Under the pieces are notes generated by a model that saw nothing but the letters and a program-made list of their open reading frames with translations, was not told where the DNA came from and did not search any database. The translations under genes and the position numbers were made by a program. Source: Geodermatophilus tzadiensis (GTDB lineage: Bacteria; Actinomycetota; Actinomycetes; Mycobacteriales; Geodermatophilaceae). Taken from it: a DNA stretch of 64,000 nucleotides. Within the stretch, counting starts at the first letter, position 1; every line of letters starts with the position of its first letter. This document shows positions 7,975 through 16,981 of the stretch, in pieces. The stretch is from contig NZ_PVTG01000001.1 in the NCBI RefSeq assembly GCF_003002915.1, positions 124,001-188,000 of the forward strand. The letters are read 5' to 3'.

Positions 7975-9255
7975 GTGAGCGAGGTCTGGACGACGCCGCA
8001 CCGCGGCACCCCGGTCGACGCCGTGGTGGTGCTGCCCGGGTCGAAGTCGATCACCGCGCGGGCGCTGGTGCTCGCCGCGCTGGCCGACGGCCCGAGCCGC
8101 GTCGTCCGCCCGCTGCGGGCGCGCGACACCGACCTCATGGCCGCCGGGCTGCGCGCCCTGGGCGTGCGCGTCGAGGACGACGGCCCCGACTGGCGGGTGA
8201 CGCCCGGCGCGCTGCGCGGCCCGGCCGAGGTCGACGCCGGGCTGGCCGGCACCGTGCTGCGGTTCCTCCCGCCGGTGGCCGCGCTCGCCGACGGGCCGGT
8301 CCGGGTGGACGGCGACCCACGGCTGCACGAGCGGCCCAACGCCGGCCTGATCGCGGCCCTGCGCGACCTCGGCGTCCGGGTCGACGACGACGGCCGAGGC
8401 CGGGCGCCGTTCACCGTGCACGGCACCGGCGGGGTGCGCGGCGGCGCGGTGACCGTGGACGCGAGCGAGTCCTCCCAGATCGTCTCGGGCCTGCTGCTGG
8501 CCGCCCCGCACTTCGCCGAGGGCCTCGACCTGGCACTGGCCGGCGGGGTGCCGTCGAGGCCGCACGTGGAGATGACCGTGACGGCGCTGCGCGAGCACGG
8601 GGTGGACGTCGTCGCCACCGGGCGCGGGTGGCGGGTCACCCCCGGGCCGGTCGCGGCACGGGACCGCGTCATCGAGCCCGACCTGTCCAACGCCGCGCCG
8701 TTCCTGGCCGCCGCGCTGGTCACCGGCGGGCGGGTCACCGTCCCCGACTGGCCGGAGGTCACCACCCAGCCGGGCGCGCAGCTGGACCGGCTGCTGTCGG
8801 CGATGGGCGCCGCCGTCGAGCACACCCCCGACGGACTGCGGGTCACCGGCACCGGCCGGATCGCGCCGCTGGTCGCCGACCTGCACGAGGTGGGTGAGCT
8901 GACGCCGGTGCTCGCCGCGCTGTGCGCCCTGGCCGACGGCCCCTCGCGGCTCACCGGGATCGGCCACCTGCGCGGCCACGAGACCGACCGGCTGCAGGCG
9001 CTCGACGAGGTGCTCACCGCCGTCGGCGCCCGGGTCGAGCAGCTGCCCGACGGGCTGGTGGTCACCCCCGGCCCCGGCCGCCCGGCGCTGGTCGACTCCT
9101 ACGCCGACCACCGCATGGTGCACGCCGCCGCCGTCCTCGGCCTGGCGGTCGACGGGGTGCGGGTGTCGGGCCCGGAGGCGGTGGCCAAGACGCTGCCGGA
9201 CTTCCGCGAGCGCTGGGCGGGCATGCTCTCGGCGACCGCGGAGGTGCCCTCCTGA
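7975..9255 (+). CDS. aroA: 3-phosphoshikimate 1-carboxyvinyltransferase (EPSP synthase)
   Basis: A 426-residue enzyme of the shikimate pathway that joins shikimate-3-phosphate and phosphoenolpyruvate. The N-terminal LPGSKSITARALVLAALA holds the Lys-Ser pair of the active site; ASESSQIVSGLLLA, RPHVEMT and the C-terminal DSYADHRMVHAAAVLGL are further signatures. The usual LAGTVLRFL motif is present, with T-V where other subfamilies read N-A-G-T. The gene is coupled to rsgA by a 4-base CTGA overlap, a gene order also found in mycobacteria. Confidence 0.96.
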   Translation: MSEVWTTPHRGTPVDAVVVLPGSKSITARALVLAALADGPSRVVRPLRARDTDLMAAGLRALGVRVEDDGPDWRVTPGALRGPAEVDAGLAGTVLRFLPPVAALADGPVRVDGDPRLHERPNAGLIAALRDLGVRVDDDGRGRAPFTVHGTGGVRGGAVTVDASESSQIVSGLLLAAPHFAEGLDLALAGGVPSRPHVEMTVTALREHGVDVVATGRGWRVTPGPVAARDRVIEPDLSNAAPFLAAALVTGGRVTVPDWPEVTTQPGAQLDRLLSAMGAAVEHTPDGLRVTGTGRIAPLVADLHEVGELTPVLAALCALADGPSRLTGIGHLRGHETDRLQALDEVLTAVGARVEQLPDGLVVTPGPGRPALVDSYADHRMVHAAAVLGLAVDGVRVSGPEAVAKTLPDFRERWAGMLSATAEVPS

Positions 9256-10268
9256 GCCGCCGGCACGACAGCCGGTCGGACGAGGACGACGTCCGGGTCC
9301 GGCCCAACCGGCGCGGCTCGCGGCCGCGCACCCGCACCCGCCCGGTGCACGCCGACGCCGTCCCGGGCCTCGTGGTCGCCGTCGACCGCGGCCGGATGAC
9401 GGTGCGGGTCGAGGGCCCCGACGGCGCGCCGGTCGAGGTCACCGCGATGCGCGCCCGCGAGCTGGGCCGGCACGGCGTGGTCGTCGGCGACCGGGTGCGG
9501 CTGGTCGGCGACACCACCGGCCGGCCCGACACCCTCGCCCGGATCGTCGTCATCGAGGAGCGGACGACGTCGCTGCGGCGCACCGCCGACGACACCGACC
9601 CCACCGAGCGGGTGGTCGTGGCCAACGCCGAGCTGCTCGTCGTCGTCACCTCGGTGACCGACCCCGAGCCGGCGCTGGGCTTCCTCGACCGCTGCCTGGT
9701 CGCGGCCTACGCCGGTGGCCTGGAGCCGCTGTTCTGCCTGACCAAGACCGACCTGGCCAGCCCGCAGCCGCTGCTCGACCGCTACTCGGGGCTCGGCGTC
9801 GACGCGGTGCCGGTGTCGCGGGAGGCGCCGCTGGACCCGCTGCTGGCGCGGCTGACCGACCGCACGAGCGTGTTCGTCGGGCAGTCGGGGGTGGGCAAGT
9901 CGACGCTGGTGAACCGGCTGGTACCCGACGCCGACCGGGCCACCGGCGACGTGAGCAAGATCGGCAAGGGCCGGCACACCTCGTCGTCGGCCGTGCTGTT
10001 CGACCTGCCCGGCGGCGGCACGGTCATCGACACCCCCGGCATCCGCTCGCTGGGGCTGGCGCACGTCACCGCCGACGACGTGGTCGGCGCGTTCGAGGAC
10101 CTCGCCGAGGCCGCCGTCGACTGCCCGCCCGGCTGCGGGCACTCCGCCGACGACCCCGACTGCGCGCTCGACACCTGGGCCGCGGCCGGCCCACCGGGAC
10201 GCACCGAGCGGCTGGCCAGCGTGCGGCGGCTGCTCGACGCCGTCGGCCAGCTCGGCCCCGGCTATTGA
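9252..10268 (+). CDS. rsgA: Ribosome small-subunit biogenesis GTPase RsgA
   Basis: A 338-residue circularly permuted GTPase. After an N-terminal OB-like domain come the G4 motif TKTD, the P-loop GQSGVGKST, the G3 motif DTPG and a C-terminal zinc site with CPPGCGHSADDPDC. RsgA helps late 30S maturation. The start is read as a rare CTG at 9252, because a strong GGAGGTG site stands five bases upstream inside aroA and no ATG or GTG fits until after the conserved N-terminus. The CTG overlaps the aroA stop (CTGA). Confidence 0.93.
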   Translation: MSRRHDSRSDEDDVRVRPNRRGSRPRTRTRPVHADAVPGLVVAVDRGRMTVRVEGPDGAPVEVTAMRARELGRHGVVVGDRVRLVGDTTGRPDTLARIVVIEERTTSLRRTADDTDPTERVVVANAELLVVVTSVTDPEPALGFLDRCLVAAYAGGLEPLFCLTKTDLASPQPLLDRYSGLGVDAVPVSREAPLDPLLARLTDRTSVFVGQSGVGKSTLVNRLVPDADRATGDVSKIGKGRHTSSSAVLFDLPGGGTVIDTPGIRSLGLAHVTADDVVGAFEDLAEAAVDCPPGCGHSADDPDCALDTWAAAGPPGRTERLASVRRLLDAVGQLGPGY

Positions 10269-10279
10269 GAGGAGCCGCC

Positions 10280-10711
10280 GTGGAGCAGCAGGTCCACTTC
10301 CTCACGCTGGCGACCGCCGACCTCGAGGCGGCGCGGCGGTTCTACGTCGAGGGCCTCGGCTGGACGCCGCTGCTCGACGTGCCCGGCGAGATCGTCTTCT
10401 TCCAGGTCGCGCCCGGCACGGTGCTCGCCTTCTTCGAGGCGGCGCAGTTCGCCCAGGACCTCGGCACCGGACCCGAGCGGCCGGCCGTCTCCGGCGTGAC
10501 GCTGGCGCACAACGTGGGCGACCGGGACGCCGTCCGGGCGCTGGCCGACGCGATGACCGCCGCCGGGGGCACGGTGCTCACCCCGCCCGAGGAGGGTGCG
10601 TTCGGCGGTGTGTTCCACGCGCTGGTGCGCGACCCCAACGGCGTGGTCTGGGAGGTGGCGCACAACCCCGGCTGGTCGGTCGACGCCGACGGGACCGTGC
10701 GGCTCGGCTAG
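10280..10711 (+). CDS. VOC/glyoxalase family protein
   Basis: A 143-residue vicinal-oxygen-chelate protein with two beta-alpha-beta-beta-beta repeats: HFLTLATADLEAARRFYVEGLGW at the start, and DPNGVVWEVAHNP near the end carrying the metal-ligand glutamate region. It may be a dioxygenase, glyoxalase or resistance-type binding protein; the substrate is unknown. The start GTG has a clear GAGAGGAG site. It follows rsgA by 11 bases, so it probably shares the transcript, which ends at the hairpin at 10773-10813. Confidence 0.85.
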   Translation: MEQQVHFLTLATADLEAARRFYVEGLGWTPLLDVPGEIVFFQVAPGTVLAFFEAAQFAQDLGTGPERPAVSGVTLAHNVGDRDAVRALADAMTAAGGTVLTPPEEGAFGGVFHALVRDPNGVVWEVAHNPGWSVDADGTVRLG

Positions 10712-10772
10712 ACCGCGGTCCTGCGTCCCGGGCGCGGAGCGTGGCCCCGCGGCCGGACACCCGTCCCGCGCG

Positions 10773-10813
10773 CGGTCGTGCTCTGCCCACACCCCGTGGG
10801 CAGAGCACGACCG
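10773..10813. terminator. Bidirectional hairpin terminator
   Basis: A perfect 18-base-pair stem (CGGTCGTGCTCTGCCCAC and its complement) with a five-base ACCCC loop, placed between the convergent VOC gene and the DUF2087 regulator gene. Confidence 0.8.
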
Positions 10814-10835
10814 GCCGCGGGGAGAGGTGCCCGCC

Positions 10836-11372
10836 CTAGACGTCGACCCAGCCGCCGGAGCGCCAGTAGAGCCCCGCCGAGCGGCTGAGCAGGCCCTCGT
10901 CGACCAGGTAGCGGCGCAGCGCCGCGGTGTCGGGGTGCCAGACGGCGAGCAGTGCGTTGACCTCCCGCTCGGGGTAGCGGACGCCGACGTCGAACACCCG
11001 CACCAGGTGCTCGAGCACCACCCGCCGCTTGCTCTGCTGCGCGGGGATGGACACCAGCCGGCCGTCGCGGACGAACGCGGCCAGGACGGCGGACTCGGCG
11101 GGGTCCTCCGACAGCGGCTCGGGCGCCGGCGCCGCCTCGGCCGCGGCGCGGGCGGCCGCGGCGAACCGGTCGGTCACCAGCTCGAGCACGTGCCCGTCCC
11201 GGCGCACGAGGCCGCCGCGCGCGAGCCGCCGGGCGGCCATCGCGACGTCCTTGAGCTCCAGCCCGGACGCCGCGGCGACCTCCTCGATCGTCCCGGCACC
11301 GAGTGCCAGGGCCGCGACCACCTTCAACCGGGTGGGGTCGGCCAGCAGCCCCACGATCCTCGCCGCCTCCAC
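10836..11372 (-). CDS. ArsR-like winged-helix regulator with DUF2087 domain
   Basis: A 178-residue protein. The first 70 residues read as a winged-helix domain of ArsR type (LLADPTRLKVVAAL, then EVAAASGLELKDVAMAARRL). The last 75 residues match DUF2087 (KRRVVLEHLVRVF, YPEREVNALL, LRRYLVDEGLLSR, YWRSGG). No metal-binding cysteines are seen, so it does not look like a metal sensor. It begins at a GTG seven bases after a TACCGT box, suggesting a leaderless message. The target genes are unknown. Confidence 0.8.
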   Translation of the reverse strand: MEAARIVGLLADPTRLKVVAALALGAGTIEEVAAASGLELKDVAMAARRLARGGLVRRDGHVLELVTDRFAAAARAAAEAAPAPEPLSEDPAESAVLAAFVRDGRLVSIPAQQSKRRVVLEHLVRVFDVGVRYPEREVNALLAVWHPDTAALRRYLVDEGLLSRSAGLYWRSGGWVDV

Positions 11373-11379
11373 CCCCGCG

Positions 11380-11385
11380 ACGGTA
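11380..11385 (-). promoter_or_regulatory. Leaderless -10 box of the DUF2087 regulator
   Basis: TACCGT on the minus strand ends seven bases before the GTG start, with no separate ribosome site. Confidence 0.5.
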
Positions 11386-11426
11386 TCCGCGCATCGACCT
11401 GCGTGGGCGCGGGTAGGCGGGTTCCC

Positions 11427-11603
11427 ATGGTGAGCCCCATCGACATCCAGAAGGCCCTCAAGGGCATGGACTACCCGGCGACCAAGGAGCAGATCCTCGA
11501 GCACGCCAAGGGCGGCGACAAGGACGTGCTCGACGCGCTGCAGAAGATCGACGACCGGGAGTACGAGGGTCCCAGCGGGGTCAGTGCCGCGGTCTTCGAC
11601 TGA
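11427..11603 (+). CDS. DUF2795 domain small protein
   Basis: A 58-residue protein made up of one DUF2795 domain ([23 protein letters not shown], then [17 protein letters not shown]). The family is common in actinobacteria and has no proven function; the helices and short length fit a small binding or regulatory protein. ATG is followed directly by GTG, so the start may be one codon later. It sits upstream of hisN and is divergent from the DUF2087 regulator. Confidence 0.85.
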   Translation: MVSPIDIQKALKGMDYPATKEQILEHAKGGDKDVLDALQKIDDREYEGPSGVSAAVFD

Positions 11604-11611
11604 CGCCCCGC

Positions 11612-11617
11612 TAGGTT
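11612..11617 (+). promoter_or_regulatory. Leaderless -10 box of hisN
   Basis: TAGGTT ends eight bases before the hisN ATG. The same TAGGTTCGG string precedes the hydrolase gene at 52248. Confidence 0.55.
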
Positions 11618-11625
11618 CGGTGCCC

Positions 11626-12432
11626 ATGACACCGGGCCGGGACTTCACGGGGGACATGCACCTGGCGCACGTGCTCGCCGACCAGGCGGACTCCATCAGC
11701 ATGGACCGCTACAAGGCCCTCGACCTCGCCGTCGAGACCAAGCCGGACCTGACGCCGGTCACGGACGCCGACCGCGCCGTCGAGGAGCAGCTGCGGATCA
11801 CCCTCGCGCGGGCCCGCACCCGTGACGCCGTCCTCGGCGAGGAGTTCGGCGTCACGGGGCACGGCCCCCGGCGCTGGGTGCTCGACCCCATCGACGGGAC
11901 GAAGAACTTCGTCCGCGGCGTGCCGGTCTGGGCCACGCTCATCGCCCTGTTCGACGGCGACGAGGCCGTCGTGGGCCTGGTGTCGGCGCCGGCGCTCAAC
12001 CGGCGCTGGTGGGCGGCCAAGGACGTCGGCGCGTGGACCGGGCGGCGGCTGGAGTCGGCCACCCGCTGCCGGGTCTCGGGCGTCTCCGACCTCGGGGACG
12101 CGAGCCTGTCGTTCTCCAGCCTGTCGGGCTGGGAGGAGCGCGGGGTCCTCGACGGCTTCCTCGACCTGACCCGGTCGGTCTGGCGCACCCGCGCCTACGG
12201 CGACTTCTGGAGCTACGTGCTGCTGGCCGAGGGCGCGGTGGACGTCGCCTGCGAGCCCGAGGTGTCGCTCTGGGACCTCGCCGCGCTCGACGTCATCGTG
12301 CGCGAGGCCGGCGGCCGGTTCACCGACCTCTCCGGCGCCCCGGGGCCGGCCGGTGGCAGCGCCCTGGCCACCAACGGCCACCTGCACGACGCCGCGCTGG
12401 CCCACCTGCGCCTGCCCGACCCCGAGGCCTGA
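11626..12432 (+). CDS. hisN: Histidinol-phosphatase of the inositol monophosphatase family
   Basis: A 268-residue metal-dependent phosphatase. The signature residues are visible: GEEFG (first metal Glu), [13 protein letters not shown] (motif with metal aspartates) and [16 protein letters not shown] (third metal Asp). The subfamily is the actinobacterial HisN type, which removes phosphate from histidinol phosphate in histidine synthesis. A role on other sugar phosphates, such as inositol phosphate, remains possible because there are no his genes nearby. A TAGGTT box eight bases before the ATG suggests a leaderless mRNA. A strong hairpin follows. Confidence 0.85.
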   Translation: MTPGRDFTGDMHLAHVLADQADSISMDRYKALDLAVETKPDLTPVTDADRAVEEQLRITLARARTRDAVLGEEFGVTGHGPRRWVLDPIDGTKNFVRGVPVWATLIALFDGDEAVVGLVSAPALNRRWWAAKDVGAWTGRRLESATRCRVSGVSDLGDASLSFSSLSGWEERGVLDGFLDLTRSVWRTRAYGDFWSYVLLAEGAVDVACEPEVSLWDLAALDVIVREAGGRFTDLSGAPGPAGGSALATNGHLHDAALAHLRLPDPEA

Positions 12433-12446
12433 CCGCGCACGACGGG

Positions 12447-12482
12447 GGCGGCCCCTCCCCGGACCACCGGGGAGGGGCCGCC
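12447..12482. terminator. Bidirectional hairpin terminator after hisN
   Basis: A perfect 16-base-pair stem (GGCGGCCCCTCCCCGG and its complement) with a four-base loop, between convergent hisN and a small minus-strand gene. Confidence 0.8.
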
Positions 12483-12488
12483 GTGGGG

Positions 12489-12671
12489 TCAGGCCGTCGG
12501 GCGGGGACCGCCGGTCCCGCGGCCGCCGGAGAACCGCCGGCGGACGTCGTCGATCCGCGCCTTGTTCTTCGGGTCCCTCGCCGCCTGCTGGGCCTTCTCC
12601 GACACCTGCCGGAGCACCTGCTGGCCCTTGGGGCTGCGGGCGAACTGCGCCACCTTGTCGAACAGCGCCAC
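12489..12671 (-). CDS. Small conserved actinobacterial protein, unknown function
   Basis: A 60-residue, basic, mostly helical protein (LFDKVAQFARSPKGQQVLRQVSEKAQQAARDPKNKARIDDVRRRF) with a Gly/Pro-rich tail. Similar short proteins of the form 'LDKAKQFA..PQGR' are widespread in actinobacteria, and none has a function known to me. The GTG start follows a GGGAGGA site six bases upstream. It lies downstream of the xylulokinase operon's last gene in reverse order, separated from it by 50 bases. Confidence 0.7.
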   Translation of the reverse strand: MALFDKVAQFARSPKGQQVLRQVSEKAQQAARDPKNKARIDDVRRRFSGGRGTGGPRPTA

Positions 12672-12721
12672 GGGGCGTCCTCCCTTCCGAGGTGGGGTCC
12701 GCACCGGACCCCGCTACCGGG

Positions 12722-14086
12722 TCAACGGTCCCCGCGGCCGCGCCGTTCCGCGGGCGCGACCGGCGGCTCCGGCGTCCGCCGGGGTTCCACCGGGGTGCCG
12801 GTCCCCCGCCCGGCCAGCACCGCCGCGCCGACCGCGGAGGCGCTGCGCAGCGGCAGGTGGGTCACCGGGCGGCCGAGCGCGTCGGCGAGGCCCTGCCGGA
12901 CCAGCGGGGAGCGCCCGCCGCCACCGGTGAGGACGACGGGACCGTCGCCCGGGCCGCCGAGCAGGCCGACGGCGGCCGCCACCGCCGTCAGCACCCCCTC
13001 GACCGCGGCGCGGGCGAGGTCGGCGCGGGTGGTCGCCGCCGTGAGCCCGGTCCAGCCGGCGCGGTCGTCGGGGCCGGCCACGCCGCCGCGCTCGCCGGTG
13101 AGGAACGGCGCGAACACCGCTCCCCCGGCGCCGGGCGGCGACTGGGCGGCCAGCTCGAACAGCTCCCCGGGTGCCACGCCGAGGACACCGGCCGCCCACG
13201 TCCACGCCGACCCGCCGTTCTGCAGCGCGGCCATGGCGTACCAGCCCCCGCCGGTGTCGGCGTAGGCGTGCACGGGCGGGTCGTCGGCCGGGACCGGCTC
13301 CCGGCCGGGGCGCAGCACCTGGGCGCCGGTGCCGAGGTTGACCAGCAGCCCGTCGGTCGTGCCGGCGGCCAGCAGCGCCAGCGGGGTGTCCGCGCCGCCG
13401 ACGACGACCGGCACCTCCGCCCCGCTGAGGACGGCGACCCCGGCGACCTCCGCCGACTGCCGCACCGCCGGCAGCAGTCCGGCGGGCACCCCGGCGGCGG
13501 CGCGGGCGGCGCCGGACCAGCCGTCGGCGACGACGTCCCACAGCAGCGTGGCCGACGCGTCGCTGCGGTCGGTGACCCGCGGGTCGGCGCCGGGCAGCAG
13601 GGTGGCGCGCAGCGCGTCCTTGGGCAGCAGCACCGCCGCCGCGCGGGCCACGAGATCCGGCTGGTGGGCGGCCAGCCAGGCGAGCACCGGGCCGGTCATC
13701 CCGGGCACCAGCGGGTTGGCCAGGGCGGCGCGGTCGGCCGCCGGCAGGGCGCGCCACCGGGCCACCTCGGCGGTGGCACGACGGTCGGGCCACAGCACCG
13801 CGGGGGCCAGCGCCGTGCCCGCCGCGTCGACGAGGACCGCGCCGTGCATCTGCCCGGACAGGCCCAGCGCGGCGACCGGCCGGCCGCCCAGCGCCGGCAG
13901 CAGCCGGGCGAGCGCGTCGTCGAACGCCTGCCGCCAGGTGGCGACGGCGCACTCGGCGCGGTCGGGCGCCGGGCGCTCGACGGGGTAGCCGGCCTCGGTC
14001 TCGGCGACCAGCCGGCCGTCCCCGTCGAGGGCCACCAGCTTCAGGCCGCTGGTGCCGAGGTCGGCACCGAGCAGCACCGCGGTCAC
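12722..14086 (-). CDS. xylB: Xylulokinase (FGGY family)
   Basis: A 454-residue sugar kinase. GADLGTSGLKLVALD is the N-terminal phosphate-binding loop, LSGQMHGAVLVD is the xylulokinase signature, and VVVGGADTPLALLAAG and VVLTGGGGRSPLVRQ are C-terminal ATPase-fold motifs. It should phosphorylate D-xylulose for the pentose phosphate pathway. It is the last gene of a four-gene operon joined by GTGA overlaps. No xylose isomerase is in view, so another ketose, for instance from the aldo-keto reductase, could be the substrate. Confidence 0.87.
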   Translation of the reverse strand: MTAVLLGADLGTSGLKLVALDGDGRLVAETEAGYPVERPAPDRAECAVATWRQAFDDALARLLPALGGRPVAALGLSGQMHGAVLVDAAGTALAPAVLWPDRRATAEVARWRALPAADRAALANPLVPGMTGPVLAWLAAHQPDLVARAAAVLLPKDALRATLLPGADPRVTDRSDASATLLWDVVADGWSGAARAAAGVPAGLLPAVRQSAEVAGVAVLSGAEVPVVVGGADTPLALLAAGTTDGLLVNLGTGAQVLRPGREPVPADDPPVHAYADTGGGWYAMAALQNGGSAWTWAAGVLGVAPGELFELAAQSPPGAGGAVFAPFLTGERGGVAGPDDRAGWTGLTAATTRADLARAAVEGVLTAVAAAVGLLGGPGDGPVVLTGGGGRSPLVRQGLADALGRPVTHLPLRSASAVGAAVLAGRGTGTPVEPRRTPEPPVAPAERRGRGDR

Positions 14087-14589
14087 CGCGGGCCGTGGGC
14101 CGGCCCGCCGCTGCGGCCGTTGCGGTCGGCGAGCAGCCCGGCCAGCGTGCTCAGCGCGATCTCGGCCGGCGCGCGGGAGCCGATGTCCAGCCCGATCGGC
14201 CGGTGCACCCGGGCCACCTCCTCCGGCGGGACGCCGAGCGCGGCCAGCGCCGCCACGTGCGGGCCCTCGTGCCGCGGGTTGCCCATGACGCCGACCCAGC
14301 GCACTCGGCGGGCCAGCGCGTCCCGCAGCACCTCGCCGAGCTCGGGCCGGTGGTGGTCGGTGACCACGACGTCGGCGTCCGCGAGGTCCTCGGTCAGGTC
14401 GTCGAGGGCGAGCACACCGGCCCCGCGCGCCGGGTCGGGGTCGAGCAGCACGGTGCGGAAGCCGAGCTCGGGCGCCCAGCGCTGCAACACCTCGGCGACG
14501 GGCGAGGCGAACACGGCCACCAGCACCCGGCCGGTGGGCGCCGGCGCCGCGGCGCCGTGCGCGACGCCGCAGGTCGGGTCGGGGGTCAC
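14083..14589 (-). CDS. XdhC-type Rossmann-domain protein (short form)
   Basis: A 168-residue protein matching the C-terminal Rossmann half of the XdhC/CoxF family: VTDHHRPELGEVLRDAL, then GVMGNPRHEG and the strongly conserved GLDIGSRAPAEIALSTLAGL. XdhC-type proteins insert sulfurated molybdenum cofactor into xanthine-dehydrogenase-like enzymes, but no molybdoenzyme gene is nearby and the usual N-terminal domain is absent. It starts with GTG overlapping the hydrolase stop and itself overlaps xylB. Its role in a sugar-kinase operon is unclear. Confidence 0.75.
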   Translation of the reverse strand: MTPDPTCGVAHGAAAPAPTGRVLVAVFASPVAEVLQRWAPELGFRTVLLDPDPARGAGVLALDDLTEDLADADVVVTDHHRPELGEVLRDALARRVRWVGVMGNPRHEGPHVAALAALGVPPEEVARVHRPIGLDIGSRAPAEIALSTLAGLLADRNGRSGGPAHGPR

Positions 14590-15374
14590 CGGTCCTCCTC
14601 GAGGTGACCGACCAGCGCCGCGGCGAAGGCCGGCGCCCGGAGCGCGGTCGAGTGGTCACCGGGGACGACGGTCACCCGGGCGTCGGGGAGGGCCGCGGCG
14701 AGCACCTCGGGGCGGGCTCCCAGCGGGTCGACGTCGCCGACGAGGACGAGCGTGGGCGCGGTGACCGCCGCCAGGTCGACGTCCCGGGTGTGCACCGCCC
14801 GGGCGTGCGCGGCCAGGGCGTGCCGGTCGGCGGCGAGGGCGTCGGCCAGCCGGCGGTACGGGGCGGTCACGGGATCGCGCACGTCGGCGACGTCCGCCGC
14901 CTCGAACGCCGCGGCCAGCCCCGCCATGAGGACGCGGTGACGCTCGGCCCCACCGGGCTCGACGAGCGGGGCGCCCACGCCGCAGACCACCAGCCGGCGC
15001 ACCCTCCGGTCGGCGGCCGCGGTCAGCAGCGCGACCGTCGCGCCCATCGAGAAGCCGGCCAGGTCGAACGCGTCGTGGCCCAGCGCGTCGGCCACCCGGC
15101 GCAGGTCGTCGGCCATCCGGAGCTCCCCGTAGGCGCCGGGGTCGTGCGGCCTGTCCGACCTGCCGTGCCCGCGGGCGTCGACGCCGACCACCTCCCGCCC
15201 GGCCGACAGGAGGGCCCCGAGGACGCCGGTGCCCACCCAGTTGAGCCGGGTGTCGGCGACGAAGCCGTGCTGGAGGTACACCGGCGGCCGGTCGCCGGGC
15301 GCGCCCCACCGGTGCACGGCGACCTCGACGCCGTCGGCCCCCGGCACCCGCTGCCTCGTCGCCGGCACGGTCAC
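14586..15374 (-). CDS. Alpha/beta hydrolase
   Basis: A 262-residue alpha/beta hydrolase. The [11 protein letters not shown] segment carries the oxyanion-hole HG motif, [13 protein letters not shown] is typical of the fold, the nucleophile elbow is GFSMGA, and the acid and histidine are supplied by GDVDPLG and GDHSTAL. The substrate is unknown. GTG overlaps the stop of the aldo-keto reductase gene, so it is the second gene of the operon. Confidence 0.88.
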   Translation of the reverse strand: MTVPATRQRVPGADGVEVAVHRWGAPGDRPPVYLQHGFVADTRLNWVGTGVLGALLSAGREVVGVDARGHGRSDRPHDPGAYGELRMADDLRRVADALGHDAFDLAGFSMGATVALLTAAADRRVRRLVVCGVGAPLVEPGGAERHRVLMAGLAAAFEAADVADVRDPVTAPYRRLADALAADRHALAAHARAVHTRDVDLAAVTAPTLVLVGDVDPLGARPEVLAAALPDARVTVVPGDHSTALRAPAFAAALVGHLEEDR

Positions 15375-16381
15375 GCGGCGCGCTCCGGGCTGTCGCCGTA
15401 GGCGTAGGAGGCGTCGGCGTAGCGGCCGCCCTGCGCGACCCCGGGCGGGGCGATCTCCGCCAGCCGCGCGAGGTCGTCGTCCGACAGCTCGACGGCGGCG
15501 GCCGCGACGTTCTCCTCCAGGTAGCTGCGCCGCTTGGTGCCCGGGATCGGGACGACGTCGTCGCCCTGGGCGAGCACCCAGGCGAGCGCGAGCTGGCCGG
15601 GCGTGCAGCCCCGCTCCTCCGCCATCGCGCGGACGGCGTCGACCAGCCGCAGGTTCGCCGCGAACGCCTCGCCGGTGAAGCGCGGGTGGGTGCGGCGCCA
15701 GTCGTCCTCGGCGAAGTCCTCCGGGCTGCGGATGGCGCCGGTGAGGAAGCCGCGGCCCAGCGGGCTGAACGGCACGATGCCGATCCCGTGCTCGCGGGCG
15801 ACGGCCAGCACCTCGTTCTCCAGGTCGCGGGTCCACAGCGACCACTCGCTCTGCAGCGCCGCGATCGGGTGCACGGCGGCGGCGCGGCGGATCGAGGCGG
15901 CCGAGGCCTCCGACAGCCCGAGGTGGCGGACCTTGCCCTGCTGCACCAGCTCCGCCATCGCGCCGACGGTGTCCTCGATCGGCACCCGCGGGTCCACCCG
16001 GTGCTGGTAGTACAGGTCGATGACGTCGACGCGCAGCCGGCGCAGGCTGGCCTCGGCGCAGGCCCGCACGTTCTCCGGCCGGCCGTCGATGTCCATCCCC
16101 CCGCGGTCGTTGCGCGACAGCGAGAACTTGGTGGCCAGCTGCACCTCGTCGCGCCGGTCGCGGATCGCCTCGCCGACCAGCTCCTCGTTGTGTCCGTCGC
16201 CGTAGACGTCGGAGGTGTCGAGGAAGGTGACGCCGAGGTCGAGCGCGCGGTGGACGGTGGCGAGCGACTCGTCGCGGTCGGCGGTGCCGTACATCTGGCT
16301 CATGCCCATGCAGCCGAGGCCGAGGGCGGAGACGGTCAGGCCGTCCCGGCCGAGCGTGCGGGTTCCGACGGGAGGGGTCAT
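15371..16381 (-). CDS. Aldo-keto reductase (AKR13/perakine-reductase-like type)
   Basis: A 336-residue NADPH-dependent aldo-keto reductase. Catalytic Asp/Tyr are in [15 protein letters not shown], the Lys in LATKFSL, and the His in YYQHRVDP. The coenzyme-binding end is [14 protein letters not shown]. It is the first gene of the coupled operon that runs to xylB; the promoter should lie in the 96 bases shared with the divergent membrane-protein gene. The ATG follows AGGATGCGGGC, a possible ribosome site. Confidence 0.9.
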   Translation of the reverse strand: MTPPVGTRTLGRDGLTVSALGLGCMGMSQMYGTADRDESLATVHRALDLGVTFLDTSDVYGDGHNEELVGEAIRDRRDEVQLATKFSLSRNDRGGMDIDGRPENVRACAEASLRRLRVDVIDLYYQHRVDPRVPIEDTVGAMAELVQQGKVRHLGLSEASAASIRRAAAVHPIAALQSEWSLWTRDLENEVLAVAREHGIGIVPFSPLGRGFLTGAIRSPEDFAEDDWRRTHPRFTGEAFAANLRLVDAVRAMAEERGCTPGQLALAWVLAQGDDVVPIPGTKRRSYLEENVAAAAVELSDDDLARLAEIAPPGVAQGGRYADASYAYGDSPERAA

Positions 16382-16477
16382 GCCCGCATCCTCGTCCCGG
16401 CGCGCGCGGCCCCGCCACCGCCGTTTCCGGGCCGGGAGCCCGGGTAGCCGCCCGGGCAGCGACCCCCGGGAGGACCC

Positions 16478-16981
16478 ATGAGCGCGCGCCCCGCCCGCCG
16501 CACCGCCCGCCTGCTCGGCCTGGCCAGCCTGGGTCTGGGCACCTCGATGCTGGTCTCGCCCGCGGAGGTCGCCCGGTTCGCCGGCGTCGACGACTCCCCC
16601 GTCGCGGTGCCGGTGATCACCGCCGTCGGTGCCCGGGAGCTGGCGCACGCCGCCGGCCTGCTCGCCGGGCGCCCCGGCTGGGCGTGGACCCGCGTCGCCG
16701 GCGACGCGGTCGACCTGGCCGTCATGGGTGTCGCGCTGTCGAACCGCCGCGGCGGGCGCCACGAGCGGCTGCGCACCGTCATCGGCGGCGCCGCGGCCCT
16801 CGCACTGCTGGACCTGCTCACCGCGCTCCGGTCGCGGCGGCGGACGTCGGCGCCGTCGCTGACCCCGGTGCGGCGGCCGACGACCGGGCTGGTCGCGCCG
16901 ATGGTCGACGTCCGCCCGGCCCTCGCCGGCGAGCCGCGGCGGCCGCTCACCCCACCGACCGCCGCCGCGGCCGGCGCCTAA
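16478..16981 (+). CDS. Small membrane protein of unknown function
   Basis: A 167-residue protein with three to four hydrophobic stretches (a start like [14 protein letters not shown], a middle [14 protein letters not shown], and [16 protein letters not shown]) and the motif [13 protein letters not shown]. This RVAGD pattern recurs in actinobacterial membrane proteins that are often fused to or located beside SRPBCC-type cyclases; I know no function. A GGGAGGA ribosome site precedes the ATG. Its stop overlaps that of the convergent aldo-keto reductase gene. Confidence 0.75.
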   Translation: MSARPARRTARLLGLASLGLGTSMLVSPAEVARFAGVDDSPVAVPVITAVGARELAHAAGLLAGRPGWAWTRVAGDAVDLAVMGVALSNRRGGRHERLRTVIGGAAALALLDLLTALRSRRRTSAPSLTPVRRPTTGLVAPMVDVRPALAGEPRRPLTPPTAAAAGA

